This document shows, one piece after another, positions 29,440-37,680 of a stretch of DNA of 64,000 nt. The first letter of the stretch is position 1, and each line of letters begins with the position of its first letter. The notes under the pieces are model-generated. The model did no database searches. It was not told where the DNA came from and worked only from the letters and a program-made list of their open reading frames with translations. A program made the position numbers and the translations under genes. This DNA is from Phaeocystidibacter marisrubri (lineage in GTDB: Bacteria; Bacteroidota; Bacteroidia; Flavobacteriales; Schleiferiaceae), in the NCBI RefSeq assembly GCF_008933165.1, contig NZ_WBVQ01000001.1:1054001-1118000 (forward strand), given 5' to 3'.

Positions 29440-29444
29440 GTTTG
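29437..29444 (+). promoter_or_regulatory. -7 box TAAGTTTG formed partly by a stop codon
   Basis: Exact TAnnTTTG match. Its first three bases are the TAA stop codon of the hydrolase gene, and it ends 6 bases before ATG 29451. This argues for ATG 29451 rather than TTG 29442 as the start. Confidence 0.5.
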
Positions 29445-29450
29445 CTCTCA

Positions 29451-31448
29451 ATGGATTTTATCAACCCCTATATGCTTTGGGGATTGCTGGGGATCAGCAT
29501 TCCAATCGCTATTCATCTTCTTCAACTGAAGAGGTATAAGACGCTTTATTTTAGCGATATACGATTTCTAAAAGAAGTTCAGCAATCTGCCAAAAAGCAA
29601 CAACGCATTCAGCATTGGATCATTCTATTGTGCAGGATAATAGCATGGGGATCGCTTACCATCGCATTTGCCCTTCCCTTTTTTCCAAAAGAGTCGAATC
29701 CATCGATCTCCACCAATGATATTCTCATTTATGTAGATAATTCTCCAAGCATGTCTCTCAAATCTGGTGAGGGGCCGCTGTGGTCGCAGGCTAAGCAAGC
29801 TGCGCAACAAATCGTAGAGAATTACCCTAATGCATCCTTTCACATCTTGACTTCAACGCTGGATGGTTCTGATGCCGTCCCGTTAAATGCAACAGCTGCA
29901 GGTAGGAAGATCAATGAAATCACACTTTCAGAAAACTCCATCAGTTGGACGGATTTAGCCAAGCGAATCTCAACCTATGGCTTAAAAGACTCAGCTCTTT
30001 TCTTCGTGCTTACAGATGGGCAATCATCTGCAATTGAGAATTTTAATACGCATAACCAACCCATTAAATGGATTCCATACCTATTTGAACCAAGCGGAAG
30101 CATCTCTAATATTTCAATTGACAGCGCCTGGATATCTACTCCTGTTATCTTACCAGGGCAGTCTGTTGACGTACACTATTCCATCCATGCGTTTGGAGAA
30201 AACCCTACACAAACACAGGTGGAGTTATGGGTTGGAAACGAAGTAAGGGGGACTCTATCTATTGAAATTGAACCCCATACTCCAAAAACAGGTAAATTTT
30301 CTTTTTCAGCTCCTCAACAGCAGCATATTCCGGTTGAGATAAGAATCAAAGATGAGAGTGTTCACTTTGACGATCATTACCCAATCGCCATAGATACTCG
30401 AAAAAATTTGAGCTTCTTGGATATTCGGAATCCGAATGGAGAGTTTTTGCCACTAGAGAGTTATATCTCAGATTCGAGTTCTACCGTAGATGTTGTGAGC
30501 TTTCAAAACATTCCTTTCGGAAGTCTGTCTAATTACGATTTGGTGGTCGTAGAACCTACGTCCCAATGGCCTACAGGTCTTGCTCCTTCTCTTTCGGATG
30601 CTTTAGAGTCGGGTGCTTCAGTACTTGTCTTTCCAAGCGGTCCTACTAATGCCGAGTTACAATCATTAGGACTTGCTCCATTTTATCAATCCGACACCCT
30701 TAAGGTTCGCGATATTGAGATAAAAAGCAATGACCCTTTTTATTCGGGTGTCTTTTATGAGAGTACCGACAGAGTCAAAATGCCCGCCGTATCCTTTGAG
30801 TATCAAATTGATAATCAATACGTGCGTTTGGGTGCGAAATCTCTATTATCAAGAAGCAATGGCGCTCCGTCACTCATTCGATATCCAAGTGGTATTGGTC
30901 AGGTTTATCAATGGAATGCCCATCCAAACAAGCATTACGGCACCAGCGATTTATATCCTGTATTGCTCTATCAAATGGCGATTTTCAAGGAATCAAAACC
31001 TTGGTACAGCTTTGACTTAGATCATTCGGAATGGCTTCGAATTCCTGTTGCCATGCGCGGTGATCACATTGTTGAGATTGTACAGGATAGCCTCGTATCC
31101 ATACCTGAACAGAAAGTTTCTGGAAAGTATGTAGATGTGAATACGAAAGTGGATATTCTTCACTCGGGTATGGCAGAATTGAAGTCTGAGGATGAAATTT
31201 TAGGGCTGATTGCTTACCATGCCAACAGACGAGAAAGCGACGTGAGAAGGCTATCTACCAATGACATTGAGAGCATCTTAGAAACCAATTCCGCAGACTT
31301 TACCGTATTTGAAGTCAGTAATTCTTCGGAAATAGACACGGCGATTAACGAAATGAATTCCCCTGATTCCCAATCGAATTTGTGGATCTATCTCGTAATT
31401 GTGGTTCTTCTTTTAGAAATGATTCTTTGGAGACGTCCAAAAGCATAA
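29451..31448 (+). CDS. BatA-domain membrane protein with degenerate vWA domain
   Basis: A 665-residue protein. The N-terminus has the BatA motif (M-D-F-I-N-P-Y-M-L-W-G-L-L; I-A-I-H-L-L-Q-L-K-R-Y-K-T-L-Y-F-S) with a helix, then a second helix near residue 60. A von Willebrand A-like domain follows (I-Y-V-D-N-S-P-S-M-S, a recognisable MIDAS D-x-S-x-S), then a long periplasmic region and a C-terminal helix (W-I-Y-L-V-I-V-V-L-L). Such proteins are common in Bacteroidota and unassigned. It starts its own transcript just before the dihydroorotase-like gene. Confidence 0.82.
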   Translation: MDFINPYMLWGLLGISIPIAIHLLQLKRYKTLYFSDIRFLKEVQQSAKKQQRIQHWIILLCRIIAWGSLTIAFALPFFPKESNPSISTNDILIYVDNSPSMSLKSGEGPLWSQAKQAAQQIVENYPNASFHILTSTLDGSDAVPLNATAAGRKINEITLSENSISWTDLAKRISTYGLKDSALFFVLTDGQSSAIENFNTHNQPIKWIPYLFEPSGSISNISIDSAWISTPVILPGQSVDVHYSIHAFGENPTQTQVELWVGNEVRGTLSIEIEPHTPKTGKFSFSAPQQQHIPVEIRIKDESVHFDDHYPIAIDTRKNLSFLDIRNPNGEFLPLESYISDSSSTVDVVSFQNIPFGSLSNYDLVVVEPTSQWPTGLAPSLSDALESGASVLVFPSGPTNAELQSLGLAPFYQSDTLKVRDIEIKSNDPFYSGVFYESTDRVKMPAVSFEYQIDNQYVRLGAKSLLSRSNGAPSLIRYPSGIGQVYQWNAHPNKHYGTSDLYPVLLYQMAIFKESKPWYSFDLDHSEWLRIPVAMRGDHIVEIVQDSLVSIPEQKVSGKYVDVNTKVDILHSGMAELKSEDEILGLIAYHANRRESDVRRLSTNDIESILETNSADFTVFEVSNSSEIDTAINEMNSPDSQSNLWIYLVIVVLLLEMILWRRPKA

Positions 31449-31453
31449 ATTTG
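31446..31453 (+). promoter_or_regulatory. -7 box TAAATTTG formed partly by a stop codon
   Basis: Exact match. The TAA is the stop codon of the BatA-like gene and the box ends 5 bases before ATG 31459, the same arrangement as at 29437. Confidence 0.5.
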
Positions 31454-31458
31454 CGGTC

Positions 31459-32730
31459 ATGACAAGCATTCTTCTCCGCAGTGCGCGAGTAATAGATACG
31501 CGCTCACCTTACCACAACAGTGTAGTAGATATCCTGATCAAGGATGAACAGATCGTTGCTATTGGCGAAAATCTTGAAGCAGATGATGCTACGCGAGTAC
31601 ACGATTTAAGCGGAGCATGTATTTCTCCGGGTTGGGTTGAAATGCACAGCAGTTTTGCTGATCCAGGTTTTGAAGAGCGAGAGCACATTATCTCTGGTGC
31701 AAATGCCGCTTTAAAAGGTGGTTTTAGCACCGTTTGCTTGACGCCGTCAACCTCGCCTATCGTTCAGAGTAAAAGTGATATTGAGTATATCTACGCGAAA
31801 GCTCAAGGCACACCGATTAACCTGTTCCCGCTTGGAGCACTTTCTAAGAACATGTCGGGAGAAGAGATGACGGAGATGTACGACATGTTTGGAGCAGGTG
31901 CTGTAGGGTTTTCAGATGACAAGAATCCAATCAAGAACCCTAACCTACTTCGTATGGCTCTGCTCTATGCTAAGCCGCACGAAATGCCCATTGTCGATTT
32001 TCCTTTTGAACCCCTCCTCGCTTCTGCGGGTCAGATGAATGAAGGACATACTGGTACATATTTAGGGATGAAGGGAATTCCAAACTTGAGTGAAGAGCTG
32101 ATTGTCGCCCGAGATTTGGAATTGGCAGCTTATACCGAAGGTCACATTCACTTGTCTTCTATTTCTACTAAAGGATCTGTTGACCGAATACGAAAAGCCA
32201 AAGAGAACGGAATTCACGTGACCTGTGATGTGAATTTGTACAATTTGATCCTTACTGACGAAGTTTTGAGAGACTACGACAGTATGTACAAAGTGCTTCC
32301 TCCTTTGAGAAATACCGAGGACAAAGCCGCGCTCATTGAAGCGGTAAACGATGGCACTATTGACGCCATTGCAGTAGATCACATTCCTTTTGATGTAGAA
32401 CACAAGAAGTGTGAATTTGAGCACGCTTCATTCGGCATGGCCTATCTAGAGCATGCATTTGGGCTTTACGGAGCTCACCTATCGGAAGTGATTTCGCTCG
32501 ACCGTTGGGTGGAATGCGTGGCGCATGGACCGAGAGATTCATATAATCTAGGTGCGATAGAAATTGTAGAAGGTAGCCCAGCTGAATTCACCATCTACAA
32601 CGAAACCACCACTTGGAGTGATCGCGTAACTGACACAGCTAGTATCGCTTATAATCAACCCTTTACCAAAGTTGAGTTGAAAGGAAAAGTGAGCGGAATC
32701 TTCAACAAAGGAGAGTACTTCCCTGTTTAG
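31459..32730 (+). CDS. Dihydroorotase homologue lacking metal ligands
   Basis: A 423-residue amidohydrolase-fold protein that aligns along its length with class I dihydroorotases. The residues that hold the metals are mostly gone: the H-x-H motif is H63-S-S65, the next His (D-H-C-E-D in active enzymes) is V-D-F-P-F-E, the Q-H-V-S-T His is replaced in H-L-S-S-I-S-T, and the final D-H-A-P-H is D-H-I-P-F. Asp307 and the D-D near 153 remain. Catalysis is therefore unlikely. It may be a structural partner of aspartate transcarbamoylase, as with known inactive PyrC-like proteins. Confidence 0.85.
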   Translation: MTSILLRSARVIDTRSPYHNSVVDILIKDEQIVAIGENLEADDATRVHDLSGACISPGWVEMHSSFADPGFEEREHIISGANAALKGGFSTVCLTPSTSPIVQSKSDIEYIYAKAQGTPINLFPLGALSKNMSGEEMTEMYDMFGAGAVGFSDDKNPIKNPNLLRMALLYAKPHEMPIVDFPFEPLLASAGQMNEGHTGTYLGMKGIPNLSEELIVARDLELAAYTEGHIHLSSISTKGSVDRIRKAKENGIHVTCDVNLYNLILTDEVLRDYDSMYKVLPPLRNTEDKAALIEAVNDGTIDAIAVDHIPFDVEHKKCEFEHASFGMAYLEHAFGLYGAHLSEVISLDRWVECVAHGPRDSYNLGAIEIVEGSPAEFTIYNETTTWSDRVTDTASIAYNQPFTKVELKGKVSGIFNKGEYFPV

Positions 32731-32733
32731 TTT

Positions 32734-33507
32734 TTATTCCTGATGTACATGGATACGCATCCCGTCGTATCCCAGTTCAATTCCTGTTGGAAGCTCCGCG
32801 GAAACCTCGTCATGCAATCCCATTTGATGACTGATGTGTGTGAAAATCGTTCGATTGGCACCAATGAGCTTAGCCACCTTTATTCCTTCTTCTAGATGAT
32901 AATGGGAATGATGCTGTTTTTGGTGAAGAACGCCCAAAACGAGCACATCTAATTCTGTCAACAATTCGAGAGAAGAAGCGGGAATGGCGTTCACATCTGT
33001 GATGTACGCAAAGTTTCCGATTCTAAATCCCATGACTGGCCATTTGCCATGCCACACTGGAATAGGTTGAACAATCACATCATTCAATTGAAATGGATTA
33101 GAGTCAATCACATTCGTTACAATCCGAGGTGCTCCAGGATAGGGAACTCTAGAAAAGGCATAATCAAAATGGTGGCGAATCCTGGCCAATACCTGTCCGG
33201 TTCCATACACATTCATGTCCACCCTGTTAGAAAAGTTAAAAGCCCGCACATCGTCCATTCCAGCGATATGGTCCATGTGCTCATGTGTCAACAGAATGTG
33301 TTCAAGTGAATGAATATCATTTGCCAGTATTTGTTGACGAAAGTCTGGACCACAGTCTATTTGAATATTGAGTCCATTAGACATTTGAATAATCGCGGCA
33401 GTTCTCAGTCGAACATTGTGAGTGTCAGTCGACTTACAAACGGTACAATCACAGCCTATAACTGGGACGCCTTGCGATGTTCCGGTACCAGACAATATTA
33501 CTTCCAT
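32734..33507 (-). CDS. MBL-fold metallohydrolase (PhnP-like)
   Basis: A 257-residue metallo-beta-lactamase fold protein. The H-x-H-x-D-H motif is in L-T-H-E-H-M-D-H near residue 80. The start S-G-T-G-T-S-Q-G-V-P-V-I-G-C-D-C-x-V-C includes the cysteines seen in PhnP-like phosphodiesterases, which bind an extra zinc. Later His residues are in W-H-G-K and H-S-H-Y-H. A cyclic phosphodiesterase activity is plausible, but the substrate is unknown. The ATG at 33507 is used: a -7 box ends 4 bases before it. Confidence 0.85.
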   Translation of the reverse strand: MEVILSGTGTSQGVPVIGCDCTVCKSTDTHNVRLRTAAIIQMSNGLNIQIDCGPDFRQQILANDIHSLEHILLTHEHMDHIAGMDDVRAFNFSNRVDMNVYGTGQVLARIRHHFDYAFSRVPYPGAPRIVTNVIDSNPFQLNDVIVQPIPVWHGKWPVMGFRIGNFAYITDVNAIPASSLELLTELDVLVLGVLHQKQHHSHYHLEEGIKVAKLIGANRTIFTHISHQMGLHDEVSAELPTGIELGYDGMRIHVHQE

Positions 33508-33511
33508 GGTG

Positions 33512-33519
33512 CAAAAATA
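33512..33519 (-). promoter_or_regulatory. -7 box TATTTTTG, 4 bases before ATG
   Basis: Exact match on the minus strand, ending 4 bases before the MBL gene's ATG at 33507; it predicts a leaderless mRNA. Confidence 0.55.
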
Positions 33520-33553
33520 CACGGTAATTCACGGTAAACGTAGAACTTCTCGT

Positions 33554-33561
33554 TACCTTTG
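33554..33561 (+). promoter_or_regulatory. -7 box TACCTTTG
   Basis: Exact match 29 bases before the ATG at 33591, in the divergent spacer with the MBL gene. Confidence 0.55.
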
Positions 33562-33590
33562 TCTAAGTACGAAAGTGCAAAGCCCTTTAC

Positions 33591-35018
33591 ATGGATCGCT
33601 TAATTCTCAACCCAGCGCAAAAAGCGTTGAAGATTAATCTTGACCCGAACATTTACGGCACCTTTGCCGAAATCGGAGCTGGTCAAGAGACTGTTCGTCA
33701 CTTCTTTAGAGCAGGTGGTGCTTCCGGCACCATCGCAAAGGCCATGTCTGCATACGACAAGGATTTCTCTGATGCCATTTACGGCAAAGAGAAAGACAAT
33801 CGCTATGTAACGGAAGAGCGCCTTCGCAAAATGCTCGATCACGAATACAAGCTCATGAATGATCGCTTGAGTCGTGATAAGCACCCTGACAAACGCTTCT
33901 TCACTTTTGCGAATACAGTGGCTACGATCAACTTTGCCAAGACCTTCAAAGGACATGGTTGGTTGGGGTTGCGTTTCCAGACTTCTCCTGAAAAATTGCC
34001 AAATGAAATCATTCTGCACATACGAATGCACGAGAATGAGGCACGCTATCAACAGGAGACCATTGGCGCTATGGGTGTTAATCTCATCCATGGAGCTTTC
34101 CATCTTTGGGAAGATCCAAAGGAGCTCTTAGTTTCGCTTTACGACAACATTTCTAGAGATGCCATCGAAGTGGACATGATCAATTTCATTGGTCCAGACT
34201 TCGAAGATGTGGACAACCGATTGATGAGTTTGCAGCTTATCAAGAACGGGTTCACCGACGCTGTCATCTTTGGTCCAGAAGGAAATAACCTCCTTCCAGC
34301 CGAGCTGCTCTACAAAAAGAATGTACTCGCCTTGCGCGGATCTTTCCGCCCAGTTACCAAGGTGAATATCGATATGATTAAAAAGGGATACCGAATGTTC
34401 GTTAAAGAACGAAAGGTAGACCGCGAAAACCTTGTTGTACTCTTTGAAATCACCCTTAACAACTTGTTAGCCGAAGGTGAAATTGACGAACAAGACTTCT
34501 TGGATAGAGCTGAGATACTCTGTTCACTTGGACAAACTGTTCTCATCTCTAACTATCAAGAATACTACAAGTTGGTGGATTATTTCGGAAGATTTACTTC
34601 CAAGCGTTCGGGCCTTATTATGGGCATCCCTAACCTCGAAGAAATCTTCAATGAGAAGTACTATCGCAATTTGAATGGAGGCATTTTGGAGGCATTTGGT
34701 AAAATCTTCTCCAAAGACATCAAGATATACGTGTATCCATTCAAACCTACTTCCAAATCCAAACTCACTACCAGCAAGAACCTAAAAGTTCACCCTCGCT
34801 TCCGCCCTATTTTCGACTATCTCATCTACAACGGTAGAATTGTAGATATCGAAGACTTTGACGAGTCTATCCTCCATGTTTTTTCAAGAGAAGTTCTCTC
34901 GAAAATCAAAAACGGAGAATCGGGTTGGGAAGAGAGTTTACCTGCTTATGTAGACAACATCATCAAAGAGAAAGGATTGTTCGGTTGCGAAGTAGTGAAG
35001 GAAAAAGCGAATAACTAG
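33591..35018 (+). CDS. Conserved protein of unknown function
   Basis: A 475-residue soluble protein with very conserved-looking blocks: Y-G-T-F-A-E-I-G-A-G-Q-E near residue 22, F-F-R-A-G-G-A-S-G-T-I-A-K-A, F-F-T-F-A-N-T-V, and G-P-D-F-x-D-x-D-N-R-L near 205. I recognise it as a family found across Bacteroidota and beyond. Pipelines sometimes call it nicotinate-nucleotide adenylyltransferase, but I see no H-x-G-H type nucleotidyltransferase motif, so the name is not supported. Its stop codon overlaps that of the convergent photolyase. Confidence 0.75.
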   Translation: MDRLILNPAQKALKINLDPNIYGTFAEIGAGQETVRHFFRAGGASGTIAKAMSAYDKDFSDAIYGKEKDNRYVTEERLRKMLDHEYKLMNDRLSRDKHPDKRFFTFANTVATINFAKTFKGHGWLGLRFQTSPEKLPNEIILHIRMHENEARYQQETIGAMGVNLIHGAFHLWEDPKELLVSLYDNISRDAIEVDMINFIGPDFEDVDNRLMSLQLIKNGFTDAVIFGPEGNNLLPAELLYKKNVLALRGSFRPVTKVNIDMIKKGYRMFVKERKVDRENLVVLFEITLNNLLAEGEIDEQDFLDRAEILCSLGQTVLISNYQEYYKLVDYFGRFTSKRSGLIMGIPNLEEIFNEKYYRNLNGGILEAFGKIFSKDIKIYVYPFKPTSKSKLTTSKNLKVHPRFRPIFDYLIYNGRIVDIEDFDESILHVFSREVLSKIKNGESGWEESLPAYVDNIIKEKGLFGCEVVKEKANN

Positions 35019-36316
35019 TTATTCAATCCACTTTTGTAACGCTCTAACGCTCGTTCACGTGCCTGCTTATGGTCAACCATAGGTTTAGCGTACGACGATG
35101 TGCCATATTCTGGCACCCACCGTTTAACGTATTTCAAATCCGGATCAAACTTTTCCAATTGACTGGTAGGATTGAAAATTCTGAAATACGGAGCAGCATC
35201 GCATCCACTTCCTGAAGCCCATTGCCACCCGCCTACATTCGAAGCTAAGTCGTAATCCAGGAGTTTCTCTGCGAAGTAGCGCTCTCCCAAGCGCCAATCA
35301 AGCAATAAATGTTTGGTTAAGAAACTGGCAACCACCATCCTAACTCGGTTGTGCATGTATCCTGTTGAGTTCAATTCACGCATGCCTGCATCTACCAAAG
35401 GATATCCAGTTTGCCCTTTACACCAACGCTCGAAATGCTCTTCACTCGACTCCCATTCGATGTTATCGTATTGAGGTTTAATCGCTTTAGTGGGACATTC
35501 TGGATAATGAAAAAGGATCATTTGATAGAAATCCCGCCATATCAATTCGTTCACAAAGGTTTGATTGGAACTAAGTGCTGTTTGCAGAAGTTTTCGAATA
35601 GAAATGGTTCCAAATCTCAAGTGTACGCTGAGCCGAGAGGTTCCGTCTTTACCCGGATAGTCGCGCGTCTCATCATATGTTCGGATGATTTTCTTTGGAA
35701 ACTCTCTGGATGGGAACTCCAATTCACTCTTTTCAAAACCCAAGTCGCTTAATGACGGAATCTGAGTGGGAGTTGACCGGTGAAGATTACCAAGATACTT
35801 TTCTGTAGGATAAGAGGAAGTGTAGAAGTCATTCAGCTTTTGTCGCCATTTAGAAGCATACGGACTAAATACTAAATAGGGTGAGCCATCTCCCTTTACC
35901 ACTTCATCCTTATCGAAAATTACATGATCTTTTGCACCAATAAAATGGACATTAGAGGCATTTAACAACTCATAAACTTCTGAGTCGCGTTCCTTTGCAT
36001 ACGGTTCGTAATCGCGATTTGTATAGACATTTTCAATCGAGAACTCAGACAAAAGCTCCTTCAAAATGTCTACGGGGTTCCCATAACGAACCATGAGTGA
36101 AGAACCGTGCGATTCATACTCCTTTGAAAGGCGAGTAATCTCATTGTGGATGAAGGTGATTCGAGCATCTCGTTTATCTTCTAGTTGAGACAAAATATTC
36201 TCGTCGAAAATAAAGAGAGGTTGCACCGGTAAATCACCCCTAAGCGCCTTGTAGAGTCCAGCATTATCCTCGATGCGCAAATCTCTCCGATGCCAAAAGA
36301 TATTCAGTTTCGTCAT
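35015..36316 (-). CDS. Cryptochrome/DNA photolyase family protein
   Basis: A 433-residue FAD flavoprotein. The N-terminal antenna domain starts I-F-W-H-R-R-D-L-R-I-E-D-N. The FAD-binding domain has L-x-W-R-D-F-Y, P-L-V-D-A-G-M-R-E-L, and W-Q-W-A-S-G-S-G-C-D-A-A-P-Y-F-R, the usual region for class I CPD photolyases. It should use blue light to split pyrimidine dimers. It heads, in map order, a minus-strand block of pterin, isoprenoid and carotenoid genes. The last bases overlap the convergent gene (shared CTAG). Confidence 0.9.
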   Translation of the reverse strand: MTKLNIFWHRRDLRIEDNAGLYKALRGDLPVQPLFIFDENILSQLEDKRDARITFIHNEITRLSKEYESHGSSLMVRYGNPVDILKELLSEFSIENVYTNRDYEPYAKERDSEVYELLNASNVHFIGAKDHVIFDKDEVVKGDGSPYLVFSPYASKWRQKLNDFYTSSYPTEKYLGNLHRSTPTQIPSLSDLGFEKSELEFPSREFPKKIIRTYDETRDYPGKDGTSRLSVHLRFGTISIRKLLQTALSSNQTFVNELIWRDFYQMILFHYPECPTKAIKPQYDNIEWESSEEHFERWCKGQTGYPLVDAGMRELNSTGYMHNRVRMVVASFLTKHLLLDWRLGERYFAEKLLDYDLASNVGGWQWASGSGCDAAPYFRIFNPTSQLEKFDPDLKYVKRWVPEYGTSSYAKPMVDHKQARERALERYKSGLNN

Positions 36317-36345
36317 TTGTTGGCTTTTATATAAGCCCTCAAATG

Positions 36346-36492
36346 CTATCGATCTCTCAATTCGATTTCCGTGAGGGCAGAATCGTATTCTTCAACTGGA
36401 ATAGCCGCAGCTTTGTTCTCATTCATCTCTGAAACAGCATCAAATTCACGATGCTTCCATGCAGGTCGAAACAATTTTCGGAGGATCTTCAT
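36346..36492 (-). CDS. Small 48-residue protein, unknown
   Basis: An ATG at 36492 opens 48 codons ending in TAG at 36346. The product is basic at the start (M-K-I-L-R-K-L-F-R-P-A-W-K), then acidic (P-V-E-E-Y-D-S-A-L-T-E-I-E-L-R-D-R). It fills most of the gap between folE and the photolyase gene and has the same orientation. The regular composition and fitting position suggest a real gene, but I know of no family. No consensus -7 box was seen directly upstream. Confidence 0.4.
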   Translation of the reverse strand: MKILRKLFRPAWKHREFDAVSEMNENKAAAIPVEEYDSALTEIELRDR

Positions 36493-36587
36493 AAGTGTTC
36501 TGTTGTCTTCAAGGATACAAATCCTTTTTCGATTTATAAACTCTTGAATCCATTGATTTTATTAGGCTCTCCGTTGATTTCTGGCTA

Positions 36588-37259
36588 TCAAGCAGATATA
36601 TATTTCAAAAACTCTTTGCGCTTGGATTTCTTTTGGAATGAGCCACCGTAGTGAGTGGTAACAGTACTCGAGCCACAATCTTCCACTCCGCGAGTTGAAA
36701 CACATAGGTGTTCTGCATCAATGTATACAGCAACATCTTCTGTGTTCAATACTGCTTTCAATTCTTCGGCAATCTGTTCCGTTAGTCTTTCCTGAACCTG
36801 TGGACGTTTGGCGAAATGCTTCACAATTCGATTGATCTTGCTCAATCCAACAACTTGTCCGTTTGATATATAGGCCACGTGACATTTGCCTAGAATAGGG
36901 ACGAAATGATGCTCACAATAACTCTGTAGAGTGATCCCTTTCTCCACTAGCATCTCACCGTACTGATACTTGTTGTCAAACAGCTTCGCTTCGGGTTTAT
37001 TAGCAGGATTGAGCCCTTGAAACACCTCTTTGACGTACATCTTTGCAACGCGACGAGGAGTGCCAGAAAGACTATCATCATTAAGGTCCATCCCAAGAAT
37101 CTCCAGAATATCACGGAACTTCTCCTCGATTCTGTCAATTTTCTCATCATCTGAGATGTCAAAGGCATCGGAACGAAGCGGAGTTTCTTTGGACGTCCCA
37201 ACATGCGACTCCCCTGCCATTTCAATCACGTGGAGAATCTCCTCAGGTGAGGTTTCCAT
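36588..37259 (-). CDS. folE: GTP cyclohydrolase I
   Basis: A 223-residue enzyme that turns GTP into dihydroneopterin triphosphate. Zinc ligands are in S-Y-C-E-H-H-F-V-P and in H-L-C-V-S-T-R-G; the active-site H and the V-G-L-S-K-I-N-R-I-V block are present. The N-terminal 40 residues are variable. ATG 37259 begins one base after the PTPS stop codon; longer in-frame starts (37310, 37319) would overlap that gene. The adjacent PTPS-like gene uses its product, so the pair forms a pterin pathway. Confidence 0.93.
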   Translation of the reverse strand: METSPEEILHVIEMAGESHVGTSKETPLRSDAFDISDDEKIDRIEEKFRDILEILGMDLNDDSLSGTPRRVAKMYVKEVFQGLNPANKPEAKLFDNKYQYGEMLVEKGITLQSYCEHHFVPILGKCHVAYISNGQVVGLSKINRIVKHFAKRPQVQERLTEQIAEELKAVLNTEDVAVYIDAEHLCVSTRGVEDCGSSTVTTHYGGSFQKKSKRKEFLKYISA

Positions 37260-37260
37260 T

Positions 37261-37680
37261 CTATCGTTGCGTGGTTCCATCGAACTCGCAGAAGTTTCTT
37301 GGCGTTTCATAGAGAACAACCTTTAAATCTAGATCCTCAGAAATGTGTGGTCGAAGCCATTCCCAGATCGTAACTGCGATCCACTCTACGGTAGGGATAC
37401 GCGTTTTGAAGATGGGAACTTCTTCATTTAAGTTCTTGTGATCTAGCTGTTTTTCAACCTTGTCTTCAATCAAATCTGCAAGTACTTTCATATCCATCAC
37501 ATAACCGGTTTTGGGGTCGATTGGACCTTTAACTGTTACGATCAATTCGTAATTATGACCGTGGTAATGAGGGTTGTTGCACTTACCGAAAATCTCATCA
37601 TTCTGCTCATTGCTCCACTCCTTGTTGAAGAGGCGATGTGCGGCATTAAAGTGTGCGTGTCGACTAACCGAGACAATCAT
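37261..37680 (-). CDS. 6-pyruvoyl tetrahydropterin synthase-like enzyme
   Basis: A 139-residue T-fold enzyme. The zinc histidines are in H-F-N-A-A-H and H-G-H-N-Y, and the catalytic Cys lies in G-K-C-N-N-P. That last motif and the D-H-K-N-L-N and Y-E-T segments resemble animal PTPS more than E. coli QueD. It probably turns dihydroneopterin triphosphate into 6-pyruvoyl tetrahydropterin (toward tetrahydrobiopterin); a QueD role in queuosine synthesis cannot be excluded. It sits between folE and idi, overlapping idi by 4 bases. Confidence 0.88.
   Translation of the reverse strand: MIVSVSRHAHFNAAHRLFNKEWSNEQNDEIFGKCNNPHYHGHNYELIVTVKGPIDPKTGYVMDMKVLADLIEDKVEKQLDHKNLNEEVPIFKTRIPTVEWIAVTIWEWLRPHISEDLDLKVVLYETPRNFCEFDGTTQR

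Noticed and set aside
33600-34103. 167-codon minus-strand frame
   Set aside because: Shadow of the conserved 475-residue gene on the plus strand.
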